The notes: generated by a model not told the origin, from the sequence alone. DNA of 34,721 nt from Spirochaetota bacterium (GCA_020048755.1 JAIFMD010000066.1:1-34721); one strand, 5' to 3'; counted from the first letter of the stretch, positions 10,201-19,920 are shown. Made by a program: numbers and translations.

Positions 10201-11786
10201 CGCATAAGGACTGTATCGTGGTCGGCGGTGGCATAGCGGGTCTTACCGCGGCTCTGAGCCTGGCCAACAAAGGCAAGGACGTGCTCCTCATTGAAAAAAA
10301 CGAGCACTGCGGCGGCCTTATGAATACATTCGTACAGGACGGTTTCCGCTTTGAAGGCGGCGCTCGCGCTCTGGTCAATGCCGGCCTTGTGAAGCCACTC
10401 ATCAAGGAATTCGGGCTTGACGTAGATATATTGCCAAACCCGATTACCCTGGGCGTTGAAGGCAAAATGCTCCATATCGACGGGGAACGGAGCCTTGACG
10501 ACTACGCCGGGCTACTCAAGGGCTTGTATCCGGAGAGCGCGGACGAGGTGGACAGGATAATCCAGGCTATCCGCGCCATCATCGAAGATATGAAGGTGCT
10601 CTATGGCGTCGATAGTCCCTTGTTCTCCAGGAAGAAAAAGAACGTTATCTTGCTGATACCTTCTGTCATAGCGTGGACGTTCAAGTTTTTCCGTACTATG
10701 TATCGAATTTCCAGAATGGACACGCCGTTCGAGGAATACCTTGATGGAATCTCTACCAACCAATCGCTCAAGGACATCATTGGCCAGCATTTCTTCAGGA
10801 AAACGCCAGTATTTTTTGCCTTGAGCTATTTCGCACTATATAACGATTACATCTACCCCAAAGGAGGAGTAGGGACGCTGATCCAGACCATGGTCGATGC
10901 TATACAAAAGCGCGGGGGCCAGGTACGAGTCGATACCGAAATCTCGGCAATCGATGCGCAAGGCAAAGTCATGACGGATACGGCCGGTAATAAGTATCAC
11001 TATAGAAAAATGATATGGGCTGGAGATCTGAAGGCTTTATACGCCATGACAGACGACACCACAATCGTGGAAAAAGAGCGGGATTCGTTCACACGGAGCA
11101 AAAAAGCGATACTGGGACACAGAGGCGCGGAATCGGTTTACTCGGTGTTCCTGGCCGCTGACCTGCCGCCAGAGTTCTTCGGGAGTATCGCAAGCGGGCA
11201 TGCCTTCTATACACCTGACCGAAAGGGACTCGGGAAGGTTCATACCGCCGAGCTACAGGAACTCTTGGGACGTTGGGATACGGTACAAAAAGACGAGGTG
11301 TACGAGTGGCTGCACCGTTTCTGCCGGTACAACACCTTCGAGATATCAATCCCGGCACTGCGCGATCCGGACGCGGCCCCTGCGGGCAAGACGGGCATTA
11401 TAATAAGCGCGCTCTTCGAATACGATCTAGCAGAAAAAGTACGAGTGGCGGGCTGGTATGATGAATTCAAGCAACGGGTAGAGAAAGAATTCATAGAAAC
11501 CATCTCCTCGAGCATCTACCCGGGTCTCAAGGACAAGGTGCTCTTCAGCTTTTCGGCTTCACCCTCTTCTATCTACAACCGGGTCAGGAGTTCGGAAGGA
11601 TCCATCGTAGGCTGGTCTTTCGAAGGTACAATACCCGTCGTGACGAGCATGTTCCGTATGGCGGATTCAGCAAAGACGGCCCTGCCCGATGTGTACGCTG
11701 CTGGTAAATGGGTATACAGTCCAGCCGGAGGCCCTACCGCCATCATGACCGGCAGGATAGCCGCCAGGCTATGCCTCAGGAACTAA
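10197..11786 (+). CDS. FAD-dependent oxidoreductase, phytoene desaturase/CrtI-like
   Basis: CIVVGGGIAGLTAALSLANKGKDVLLIEKNEHCGG dinucleotide-binding motif; C-terminal DVYAAGKWVYSPAGGPTAIMTGRIAA. GTG start overlaps the SDR stop codon. Confidence 0.9.
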   Translation: MTHKDCIVVGGGIAGLTAALSLANKGKDVLLIEKNEHCGGLMNTFVQDGFRFEGGARALVNAGLVKPLIKEFGLDVDILPNPITLGVEGKMLHIDGERSLDDYAGLLKGLYPESADEVDRIIQAIRAIIEDMKVLYGVDSPLFSRKKKNVILLIPSVIAWTFKFFRTMYRISRMDTPFEEYLDGISTNQSLKDIIGQHFFRKTPVFFALSYFALYNDYIYPKGGVGTLIQTMVDAIQKRGGQVRVDTEISAIDAQGKVMTDTAGNKYHYRKMIWAGDLKALYAMTDDTTIVEKERDSFTRSKKAILGHRGAESVYSVFLAADLPPEFFGSIASGHAFYTPDRKGLGKVHTAELQELLGRWDTVQKDEVYEWLHRFCRYNTFEISIPALRDPDAAPAGKTGIIISALFEYDLAEKVRVAGWYDEFKQRVEKEFIETISSSIYPGLKDKVLFSFSASPSSIYNRVRSSEGSIVGWSFEGTIPVVTSMFRMADSAKTALPDVYAAGKWVYSPAGGPTAIMTGRIAARLCLRN

Positions 11787-11794
11787 TCCTGAGG
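11774..11794. terminator. Stem-loop between convergent genes (possible bidirectional terminator)
   Basis: CCTCAGGA-actaa-TCCTGAGG, 8-bp perfect stem overlapping the desaturase stop codon; no long T-run. Confidence 0.35.
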
Positions 11795-11796
11795 TA

Positions 11797-14573
11797 TCAG
11801 CCCTTGAGCACATCCTTGAGGTACTTGCCGGTCCAGGATGCTTTGACTTTGGCCACATCTTCGGGCCGGCCCTGCGCCACGATCTGGCCACCGCGGTTGC
11901 CTCCTTCGGGGCCAAGGTCAATGATCCAGTCAGCCTGCTTGATGACGTCCAGGTTGTGTTCGATCATGACGATGGAGTTGCCGGTGTCTACGAGTCGCTG
12001 GATCGTTTCCATGAGTTGCTTGACGTCGGCAAAGTGCAGGCCGGTCGTCGGCTCGTCCATGAAGTACAGCGTCTTGCCGGTGGCACGCCTGGCCAGTTCG
12101 AAAGCAAGCTTTATGCGCTGGGCCTCACCGCCGGACAGCGTCAGGGCGGACTGCCCCAGCTTGATGTAGCCGAGGCCCACCGAGAGCAACGTGTTCATGC
12201 GGTGCGCTATCTGCGGTACCTTGTCGAAGAACACGGCGGCTTCCTCGATGGTCATGTCCAGCACTTCGGCTATGTTCTTGCCCTTGAAGCGCACATCCAG
12301 GGTTTCGTTGTTGAAGCGTTTGCCGTGGCAGTGCTCGCAGGTGATGTACACGTCCGGCAGGAACTGCATTTCTATCTTGATGGTGCCGTCGCCCTGACAG
12401 TGCTCGCAGCGACCACCCTTGACATTGAAGCTGAAGCGGCCCGGTTTGTAGCCACGGGCCTTTGATTCAGGCAGCGTGGCGAACAGGTCCCGGATCGGCG
12501 TAAAAACACCCACGTACGTGGCAGGGTTTGAGCGCGGCGTGCGGCCTATGGCGCTCTGGTCTATGTTGATGACCTTGTCTATGGCAACAAGGCCTTCGAT
12601 GCTGTCGAAATCGCCTTCTTTCTGGACCGTCCGCGTTATGCGGTTGGATATGGCGGGATACAGGAGGTCGGTCAGCATGGTGCTCTTGCCGGAGCCCGAG
12701 ACGCCGGTAAAGCAGGTAAAGCCACCCAGGTTGATGGTGACGTCTATGTTCTTGAGGTTGTGCTCGCGGCAGCCGTGGATGATTATTTTGTGGCCGTTGC
12801 CCTCCCGGCGCTTCTCAGGTACGGGTATGGTCAAGTCGCCGGCCAGGTAGCGGCCGGTTATGCTCTTCTTGTTCTTCATTACCTGTTCGGGAGTACCCGC
12901 GGCGACCACATGGCCGCCGTGCACGCCGGCACCAGGCCCAAGATCGACAATGTAGTCTGCGGTGCGCAGCGTCTGTTCGTCGTGTTCCACCACGATGAGC
13001 GTATTGCCGATATCTCGCAGGTAGAGCAGCGTGTCGATCAGGCGCTGGTTGTCGCGCTGGTGCAGGCCGATGGACGGCTCGTCCAGGATGTACAGCACGC
13101 CGACCAGGCTGGAACCTATCTGCGTGGCCAGCCTGATGCGCTGAGCCTCGCCGCCGGACAACGTACCGGCCTTGCGCTCCAGGGTCAGGTACTCAAGGCC
13201 CACGTTCTGCAGGAACGACAGCCTTGCCGTTATTTCTTTGAAGACTTGCTTTGAAATCTGTTTCTGGGTTTCCGTAAGGTCGAGGGAGTCGTAGAACCGG
13301 ATGGACTCCTCCACCGACTTGGCTGCCAGGTCGTGGATGTTGGTACCGCCTATGGTCACCGCGAGCGCTTCTGGCTTGAGCCGCTTGCCGTTGCAGGCCT
13401 CGCAGTGCTTCTCGCTCATGAATTTCTCGAGCCAGTCCTTGATGCCGTCGCTCTGTGTCTCAAGGTAGCGGCGCTTGAGCTCGGCCAGGATGCCAGGAAA
13501 AGCCGATTCGTACTCGAAGTGTCCGGTACCCTTGGCGTTGTCGTAGCGCACCCGTATGGCCTCGTCACCACCATACAGGATGGCATTCATGGCCTTCTCC
13601 GACAGCTTTTCAAACGGGGTGTCCAGGCTGAACTTGTAGTGTTTGGCCAACGCGTCGAAACGGGAGCGGTACCAGGCAGCATCGGGATTGTATGGAATGC
13701 AGCCACCCTCGTTGAACGACAGCGACTTGTCCGGAATTACCAGGTCAGGGTCGAATTCCAGCTTGATGCCGAGGCCGGTGCATTCGGGGCAAGCGCCGTG
13801 CGGGCTGTTGAAGGAGAAAAGCCGCGGCTCCAGTTCAGGAAGGCTGATGTTGCAGTCCGGGCAGGCTCCACGCTGGCTGAAGAACTCGTCGACCGTAACC
13901 CCGCCCTCTTCACGTGTGACTATTGCTATGCCGTCAGCGATCTTGAGCGCAGCCTCTACGGCTTCAGCAAGCCTGCGCCGGCCATCCTCGGACAGCTTGA
14001 GCCGGTCCACGACGATCTCTATCGAGTGCTTCTTTTGTTTGTCGAGGATTATTTCCTCGTCAAGGGCGCGCAGTTCTCCATTTATCCGGGCTCGTACGAA
14101 ACCCTGCTTGCCGGCATCCTCGAGGATCTTGAGGTGTTCGCCCTTCTTGCCCCGGACTACGGGCGCCAGCACCTGTAGCTTGGTACCGGGTTTCCAGGAC
14201 ATGATGGTATCGAGTATCTGGTCTATGCCCTGCTCCCGTATCTCGCGCCCGCACTTGGGACAGTGCGGCGTGCCGATGCGGGCGTACAGAAGCCGGTAAT
14301 AATCGTATATTTCAGTGACCGTGCCAACCGTGGAGCGCGGATTCCGGTGCGTGGTCTTCTGTTCTATGGATATTGCCGGTGACAAACCTTCTATATAATC
14401 AACGTCCGGCTTCTTCATCTGGCCGAGGAACTGCCTGGCGTACGCCGACAACGACTCGACATAGCGCCGCTGGCCCTCGGCAAAGATGGTATCGAAGGCC
14501 AGTCTCGTGGAAGCTCCACATCGATGTTCTTGAGATTGTTTTCCCGCGCGCCTTTGACTATCAGTTTGTCCAT
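11797..14573 (-). pseudogene. uvrA: UvrABC excinuclease subunit A, frame-disrupted near the 5' end
   Basis: N-terminal MDKLIVKGARENNLKNIDVELPR (from 14573) and LAFDTIFAEGQRRYVESLSAYARQFLGQMKKPDV...to the C-terminus (stop 11797) are in different frames. The segment normally between them, with the first Walker A, is missing at about 14499-14506. The second Walker A (GVSGSGKST) and both ABC signatures are intact. Confidence 0.9.
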
Positions 14574-14661
14574 GGTGGGATCTACAATATCGACGCTGAC
14601 TGCAAAGGGCAAGGGGCTTAACGGGTGTGTAGTAGGTAAAACCTGACTGAAAGTGTCAACG

Positions 14662-15057
14662 TCATAATTCCCGCCAAAGCAGCAAGCCATCGATTGCTTC
14701 GAAATGTGCATCCTTCGTAAGCAGTACAGAACCAGTCTCCAAACACAGGGCCGCAATCCAGATATCATTGACTGGCACGGGTTTTTCCTTTCGCTTGAGA
14801 GAATCCTTTATCAAAGCAAACCGTTCCGCGGTTTCCATCCCTGGCCTGGCAATAACCGTTTTTCCACCCTTTTCTATGAACTCCTTCAAATAGCGCCGAT
14901 TCTCACGTTCCATTGATCCGCCAAGAAAGCCTGTCAATAATTCTCCAGCTACAACCACCGATAGATACACGAGTTCGGATGCGTCGAGCACCCTTGCTAC
15001 CGCTTCATCGCCACGCATCAGGGCGGCATAGCAATTCGTATCGATAAGTACTTTCAT
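14662..15057 (-). CDS. PIN-domain ribonuclease toxin (VapC-like)
   Basis: MKVLIDTNCYAALMRGDEAV...YLSVVVAGELLTGF...VNDIWIAALCLETGSVLLTKDAHFEAI: conserved PIN acidic residues. Confidence 0.88.
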   Translation of the reverse strand: MKVLIDTNCYAALMRGDEAVARVLDASELVYLSVVVAGELLTGFLGGSMERENRRYLKEFIEKGGKTVIARPGMETAERFALIKDSLKRKEKPVPVNDIWIAALCLETGSVLLTKDAHFEAIDGLLLWREL

Positions 15058-15334
15058 GAGGTCCAGTCGCTCTCGTCGACAAGCTCGAAATCACTGGTTG
15101 AACGCTCGAACGCAGTATTTTCTTCAGCTGACCAACGCCCAAGAAAGCGCTGGTACCCTGTCTTGTTTTCCTTGGTCACACCCTCAACTTCGAGTCCAAT
15201 AGCTTTTGCAAGCAACTCCTTCATCATGGCGTTAATGCTTTTACCCTGCTCGTCGGCAAGTGCCTTGTTGATTCAACCAGCACATCATCCATCTTGTGCA
15301 ACGTCATAGATTTCATCTTTGCCTCTTGATCCAT
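15054..15334 (-). pseudogene. RHH-type antitoxin partner of the PIN toxin, frameshifted in this sequence
   Basis: Reverse strand: MDQEAKMKSMTLHKMDDVLVES / (frame change at about 15266-15276) / KALADEQGKSINAMMKELLAKAIGLEVEGVTKENKTGYQRFLGRWSAEENTAFERSTSDFELVDESDWTS*. Its TGA overlaps the toxin ATG. Confidence 0.75.
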
Positions 15335-15505
15335 AAGTATGGTTCATAAACAAAGCAGTGAACTATACTGAAAATTTCAATGCTCGCTCACTAATGCATT
15401 CTGGGTACGTACTAATACGCATCGTTTGACAAAAAGCCGATGCGGATGGATCATACGGATGGATAATCATGTACATAGAAAATCGTTTTTACCTTTTGGA
15501 GTACT

Positions 15506-16648
15506 ATGAAAATCAATAGTAGCGAAACGCTCTTCCATGGATCGGTTGTTGGCAAAAGAACTCGAATATCTGTTTTAAAAGTAAGCTTGTTTATTATCGG
15601 GCTAGCAATCTTGGTAACTCCGTGTGGAGCCATTCCTGTTCAGCGTTCAGTAGCTGTCCTCATGGACAACCTTGCCCGTGAATTCCTTGCAGGAAAAGCG
15701 CAGCAATCCAGGGTCCGAGTAGGCGTCTTGACGATCAAGGATGGCTCGCCACTTGCCAAACGTCATGAGGTAGGGGCTACAGTCAAGGCGCTGGTCGAGC
15801 ATTCCATAGATGACAGCCTCGTTTTCAAGCTCGTCGAAAGAAGTACACTCGAAGCATCGTTAAAGGAGATCGAGCGTATCCTCTCTGACCCAAAGGGGCA
15901 AACCAGGCTTGACGATCGTACCATAGAGAATATTTCCTACTTCCTGACGGGCTCGGTCACGGAAGAAGACAACCAGTTCAGGTTGACGCTCAGGCTCGTC
16001 AAAAGCGACACTGCAGTGACCGCGGCCTCAGCTTCGATTTCGTTCCCCATTACCGAACTCGTCGCGTATGGCGACATCATCTACAAACCGTTCGGCCTGG
16101 TCGGAGTCTACGGGACGGCGGCGTTCGACCTCAACGCACTTACCAGTTCAACGTACAGCGATGTGGTCGGATTCGTTGGTTCAGAGGTACTATTCCCGCT
16201 GAAATTCATGTACGTACGCGTTGGAACCATCGGCCATTATGCGGAAGGCGAACGTTCAGATGTTTCCTGGTATCCGGCAGAACTGGGTTACGGAACGAAT
16301 AAAGTGCTGGCCTTGATAGGGTACCTGGGCATAGGAAGCTTGATACCGGTGGCACCAAATGTGTTCGGACATATAGGGTTAGACTTCGGAACAGGGTTTG
16401 ATAAAAAAAATACGCTCTATAAAATAGATGGCTCCGACGAGTATTTTGAAACAGATTTCAATGCACTTGAGGGTGCCTTGTTTTTCTCCTTGTCGACAGG
16501 AGCCGCCTTCAAACTTTCTGAAACCGTAGCTCTGGATGTGCAGGTCGGACTCGGCGGCATGACACTCGGTCTGTATCCTGAAGCAACGGCAGTCTACGAA
16601 GGGAGCTTGAATATCCCGCTCAGAATCACCTTGGCTTATCCATTTTGA
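15506..16648 (+). CDS. Exported CsgG/FlgO-like domain plus putative outer-membrane beta-barrel protein, paralogue 1
   Basis: Signal peptide then AIPVQRSVAVLMDNLA; RVRVGVLTIKDGSPLAKRHEVG...SYFLTGSVTEEDNQFRLTLRLV; barrel-like C-terminal half ending LRITLAYPF. Confidence 0.75.
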   Translation: MKINSSETLFHGSVVGKRTRISVLKVSLFIIGLAILVTPCGAIPVQRSVAVLMDNLAREFLAGKAQQSRVRVGVLTIKDGSPLAKRHEVGATVKALVEHSIDDSLVFKLVERSTLEASLKEIERILSDPKGQTRLDDRTIENISYFLTGSVTEEDNQFRLTLRLVKSDTAVTAASASISFPITELVAYGDIIYKPFGLVGVYGTAAFDLNALTSSTYSDVVGFVGSEVLFPLKFMYVRVGTIGHYAEGERSDVSWYPAELGYGTNKVLALIGYLGIGSLIPVAPNVFGHIGLDFGTGFDKKNTLYKIDGSDEYFETDFNALEGALFFSLSTGAAFKLSETVALDVQVGLGGMTLGLYPEATAVYEGSLNIPLRITLAYPF

Positions 16649-16691
16649 TCAATGAGTTCAGGCTTGACCAAGGTTATGCAGAAAGGCTTGC

Positions 16692-17786
16692 ATGAATAAG
16701 ATTGTTGCTTCCCTGGCGTTCTCACTCCTGGTTGCTTCCGGGTTCCCCTGCGCGGCGATACCTCTGCAGAGGTCGGTTTCCAAAATGATCGATGACCTGG
16801 CTTTAGCGATACCGACAGGCGAGCAGCGACTTTCCAAGATCGGCGTGGGGATCCTTCCACTGGAAGAAGCGTCCCCGCTGGCTCGTCGCTATGAGGTCGG
16901 CTCTTCGATAGGGACGCTCATCGGGCAATCCATTGCCAGAAGTCTGGTATTCACATACATAGATATAACAAAATTCGAAAAGAGCCTGCAAGCGCTGGAA
17001 AGAGCGCTAGCCCTGGGGGTGGAACCGGAGAAACTCCCGGAACCGGTGTTCGAGTCCATGAGGTATCTGATTATCGGCTCGGTGACTCAGGATGGAGATC
17101 AGTTTCGCATCGTGCTCCGGCTCGTGGAGACGCTGACGACCTCGACCGTCAAAGTGACCGAATCTTTATTCCCGGTGACCGAATTGGTTTCATTGAGCGA
17201 TTCCATGTTCAAGGCCTTCAGCTTCATAGGCGTTTCCGGCTCGGTTGAATGGGACATGTACTCGTACGCCGGGGGGACCTACGGCCCGCGCTTGTGGTCC
17301 ACTAGCGTCACCGCGCTCATACCCCTCAAAACCGTATACGCGAGGTTTGGAGCGCGATATCTGGCAGCAGAGGGCTCGCAAAGCGAGTCGTATCTTGGCT
17401 TGAATTACGGAGTTCCAGCTGATGCTTCGGGAAGCAACGAAGTCCGAAGCATCATGGGTCTAGCCGGCATGGGAGTTTTCGTCCCCATCAGGTATGGTGC
17501 GTACGGACATTTCGGCCTTGACGTAGCATTCGGCGCGTCCCAGCGCAAGTCGCTGATCATGCAACGGACAGGTGATGGCACATATCTGAGCGAAACCGAC
17601 TTTTCAGAAACAGAAGCTTGCATAGATTTCGGGCTTTGCTTAGGCGCCGCTTTCAAGCTCACTGAACTGCTGGTTCTGGACATACAGACGGGCATCATGG
17701 GCAAAACCTTTGGCTTGTTAAAAGCCTACGCGACTGAAGGTTTTATAGTTATCCCGATAACCCTTACGATCGCCGTGCCGTTCTAG
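16692..17786 (+). CDS. Exported CsgG/FlgO-like domain plus putative outer-membrane beta-barrel protein, paralogue 2
   Basis: AIPLQRSVSKMIDDLA; KIGVGILPLEEASPLARRYEVG...RYLIIGSVTQDGDQFRIVLRLVE; ends ITLTIAVPF. Aligns by eye along its full length with paralogues 1 and 3. Confidence 0.75.
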   Translation: MNKIVASLAFSLLVASGFPCAAIPLQRSVSKMIDDLALAIPTGEQRLSKIGVGILPLEEASPLARRYEVGSSIGTLIGQSIARSLVFTYIDITKFEKSLQALERALALGVEPEKLPEPVFESMRYLIIGSVTQDGDQFRIVLRLVETLTTSTVKVTESLFPVTELVSLSDSMFKAFSFIGVSGSVEWDMYSYAGGTYGPRLWSTSVTALIPLKTVYARFGARYLAAEGSQSESYLGLNYGVPADASGSNEVRSIMGLAGMGVFVPIRYGAYGHFGLDVAFGASQRKSLIMQRTGDGTYLSETDFSETEACIDFGLCLGAAFKLTELLVLDIQTGIMGKTFGLLKAYATEGFIVIPITLTIAVPF

Positions 17787-17814
17787 TAAAACCTCATGCC
17801 CAGGAGCTAGTCAG

Positions 17815-18903
17815 ATGAAAAACCGAACTCTACATTTCCTGCAGATACTCCTGTTGGTCACCGTTAATGCCAATGCAATACCGCTCCGGATCGCGATAGC
17901 CGGCGCTGTAAACCAGCTGGCTGAGGAAAGCCTTAAGACCGAATCGGTGCTATCAAGCACCGGCGTGGGTGTGGTGCCTTTTCAAACTGATTCTGACATG
18001 GCACTGAAACGTGGCGTCAACGAGATCGTCGCAATATTAGTAGAAGAAGCCGTGAGCGATAGTCTTGGATTCTATCTTGTGGACCGCGCCATCGTGAAGA
18101 AATCGCTCGATGAGATTGAGCTTGCACTCTCGGGTCTGGGCTCGCCGGATCAATTGAGAGCGGGCGCAATCGAAGAGGCAACGTATCTCATCACAGGTCT
18201 AGTAGCCGAGACCGGTGGTGGATACCAGGTTATACTAACTCTTATCGAGACATCCACCATGATGACGGTAGCGACGAGAGAGCTGTCATTTCCTGCTTCT
18301 GCACTTACCGTATATGGCGATAAGCTCGTTGCGCCATTCGGATTTTATGGAGTGTTTGGTTCGTTCGAATGGGCGATCACCAATACAGATTTCGGACCGT
18401 ATAACCTGGTAGCAGGCATCACGGCGATTATCCCGACAGGGAAATTCAGTTATGTCCGGCCTACCCTCGAATGTCTTTACGCGGAGGGTAATCAGAGTAC
18501 CTCTCAGATTGTACAACAGGCAGGCGTCATACCAGAGTTGGCGTCCGGTACCAACCAACTCGCCGCGTTGATTGCACGACTTGGATTAGGCTCCTTCATT
18601 CCAATCTCCCGAGCAGTATACATCCACCTGGGTCTGGACCTAGGACTCGGAATTGACGGGAAAAGACTGCTCACCAGGGATGCATCGGGATCAGAATTGA
18701 TAGAAACAAAACTACGCGACGCCGAGGTCTGTTTTTCAGGATCTCTGGACGCTGGCGTTACCATTCGCATGACTGAGAGGCTTGCGTTCGACCTGCAACT
18801 GGGATTGACCGGAAAGACCTACGGTTTTTATCTCAATCCGGATTCTATCACAATGGGGGGCCTCTACCTTCCGTTGCGAATATCCCTGGCCATACCATTT
18901 TAG
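17815..18903 (+). CDS. Exported CsgG/FlgO-like domain plus putative outer-membrane beta-barrel protein, paralogue 3
   Basis: AIPLRIAIAGAVNQLAEES; TGVGVVPFQTDSDMALKRGVN...TYLITGLVAETGGGYQVILTLIE; ends LRISLAIPF. SD aggag upstream. Confidence 0.75.
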   Translation: MKNRTLHFLQILLLVTVNANAIPLRIAIAGAVNQLAEESLKTESVLSSTGVGVVPFQTDSDMALKRGVNEIVAILVEEAVSDSLGFYLVDRAIVKKSLDEIELALSGLGSPDQLRAGAIEEATYLITGLVAETGGGYQVILTLIETSTMMTVATRELSFPASALTVYGDKLVAPFGFYGVFGSFEWAITNTDFGPYNLVAGITAIIPTGKFSYVRPTLECLYAEGNQSTSQIVQQAGVIPELASGTNQLAALIARLGLGSFIPISRAVYIHLGLDLGLGIDGKRLLTRDASGSELIETKLRDAEVCFSGSLDAGVTIRMTERLAFDLQLGLTGKTYGFYLNPDSITMGGLYLPLRISLAIPF

Positions 18904-18926
18904 GGTGAGTTACTTTGAGCATTTTC

Positions 18927-18956
18927 TTGACACTTTTTTACTTATAATCCTATAAA
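18927..18956 (+). promoter_or_regulatory. Sigma70-like promoter upstream of the FMN-binding/flavodoxin pair
   Basis: TTGACA (18927-18932), 18-nt spacer, TATAAA (18951-18956) in an AT-rich intergenic stretch. Confidence 0.5.
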
Positions 18957-19006
18957 TATTTTTAACTTTTAGTTTATGATAGCGATAGCCCTCTATGGAG
19001 TACGTC

Positions 19007-19405
19007 ATGAGAATACGCAAAGTCTTGGTTGGTTGCACGATCATCCTCGTAGCGCTTATCGCAGCCAGCAAGGTCCTTCCTCTCGTCATAGATGCTGCTT
19101 ACCCGAGGATGCGCGCTTCGACGCGGGCTTTCCAGGTCGGGAGTGTCCGCGATGGCACATACGAAGGAAAAGCCTTCCTCCTACCCGTTTCGGTACGAGT
19201 CCGCGCGTCTGTTTCTGGAGGGCGACTACAGTCAATCGACATCCTGAAACACTTCAACGGGCAGGGAAAGCCGGCAGAAGCGATCGTGCCCAGGGTCATA
19301 GAAGCGCAGTCACTCGGTGTCGACATTATTTCCGGTGCAACGCATTCCAGCCTCACCATACTCAAAGCCATAGAGAACGCCCTCGAAAAAGGATCAACAC
19401 CATGA
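19007..19405 (+). CDS. Membrane-anchored FMN-binding domain protein
   Basis: N-terminal hydrophobic anchor; DGTYEGKAFLLPVSVRVRASVSGGRLQSIDILKH...IISGATHSSLTILKAIENAL (SGAT flavinylation-type motif). SD ggag before the ATG at 19007. Confidence 0.85.
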   Translation: MRIRKVLVGCTIILVALIAASKVLPLVIDAAYPRMRASTRAFQVGSVRDGTYEGKAFLLPVSVRVRASVSGGRLQSIDILKHFNGQGKPAEAIVPRVIEAQSLGVDIISGATHSSLTILKAIENALEKGSTP

Positions 19406-19827
19406 ATGTACGGATTGCTTATTATTCAGCCACGGGAAACACACGCAAAGTTGCAGAAAGCATGGCCGGTGCTATCGGTTGCAAGGCTACGGGCGTTGAC
19501 GCATACGCGGACGATGGCACGGTAGACCTGCTCTTTCTGGGTGCCGCCGTGTACGCCACCCATGGGCATGGAGTACACGAGGCTGTCAGAAAGTTCATAA
19601 CGGGTCTCGAAAAAAGCAAGGTCAACAAAGTTGCATTGTTCTCAACCGGTTTCATCCAGAGCGAGGCGATTCCGGGCATGCGGAAGTTGCTCGAGACTCG
19701 CGGCATAACCGTCCTGCCCGAAAGCTACTTCTGCCTCGGCCGCTTTGCGTTGTTCAACCTGGGCCACCCGAACGCCCTGGAACTGGAAGGCGCGGCAGCG
19801 TTTGCAAGGAAACTGGCCGGGCGCTGA
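19402..19827 (+). CDS. Flavodoxin-domain protein
   Basis: RIAYYSATGNTRKVAESMAGAI (FMN phosphate loop), LFLGAAVYATHGHGVHEAV; ATGA overlap with the preceding gene. Confidence 0.85.
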   Translation: MNVRIAYYSATGNTRKVAESMAGAIGCKATGVDAYADDGTVDLLFLGAAVYATHGHGVHEAVRKFITGLEKSKVNKVALFSTGFIQSEAIPGMRKLLETRGITVLPESYFCLGRFALFNLGHPNALELEGAAAFARKLAGR

Positions 19828-19860
19828 GCCGGGGGACTGCCACAAAGGGGTAGAATTCGT

Positions 19861-19920
19861 CCAAACAAGACTGAATTCCCGTTTGGTCTTGACTATTATG
19901 GAATCGAGTCCATAATAGTC
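19861..19920. repeat. Palindrome cluster upstream of the AAA/DUF4143 gene
   Basis: gactattatgga-atcgag-tccataatagtc (19891-19920) is a perfect 12-bp-arm inverted repeat. ccaaac (19861-19866)/gtttgg (19881-19886) and caagac (19866-19871)/gtcttg (19886-19891) are overlapping inverted repeats. Confidence 0.85.

Noticed and set aside
14490-14573. Programmed frameshift or translational bypass in uvrA
   Set aside because: Coding information for the P-loop is absent, not displaced, so recoding could not restore a functional product.
15506-18903. Calling the triplet a curli secretion system
   Set aside because: Only a CsgG-like fold resemblance; no curlin-type repeats or other csg genes seen.
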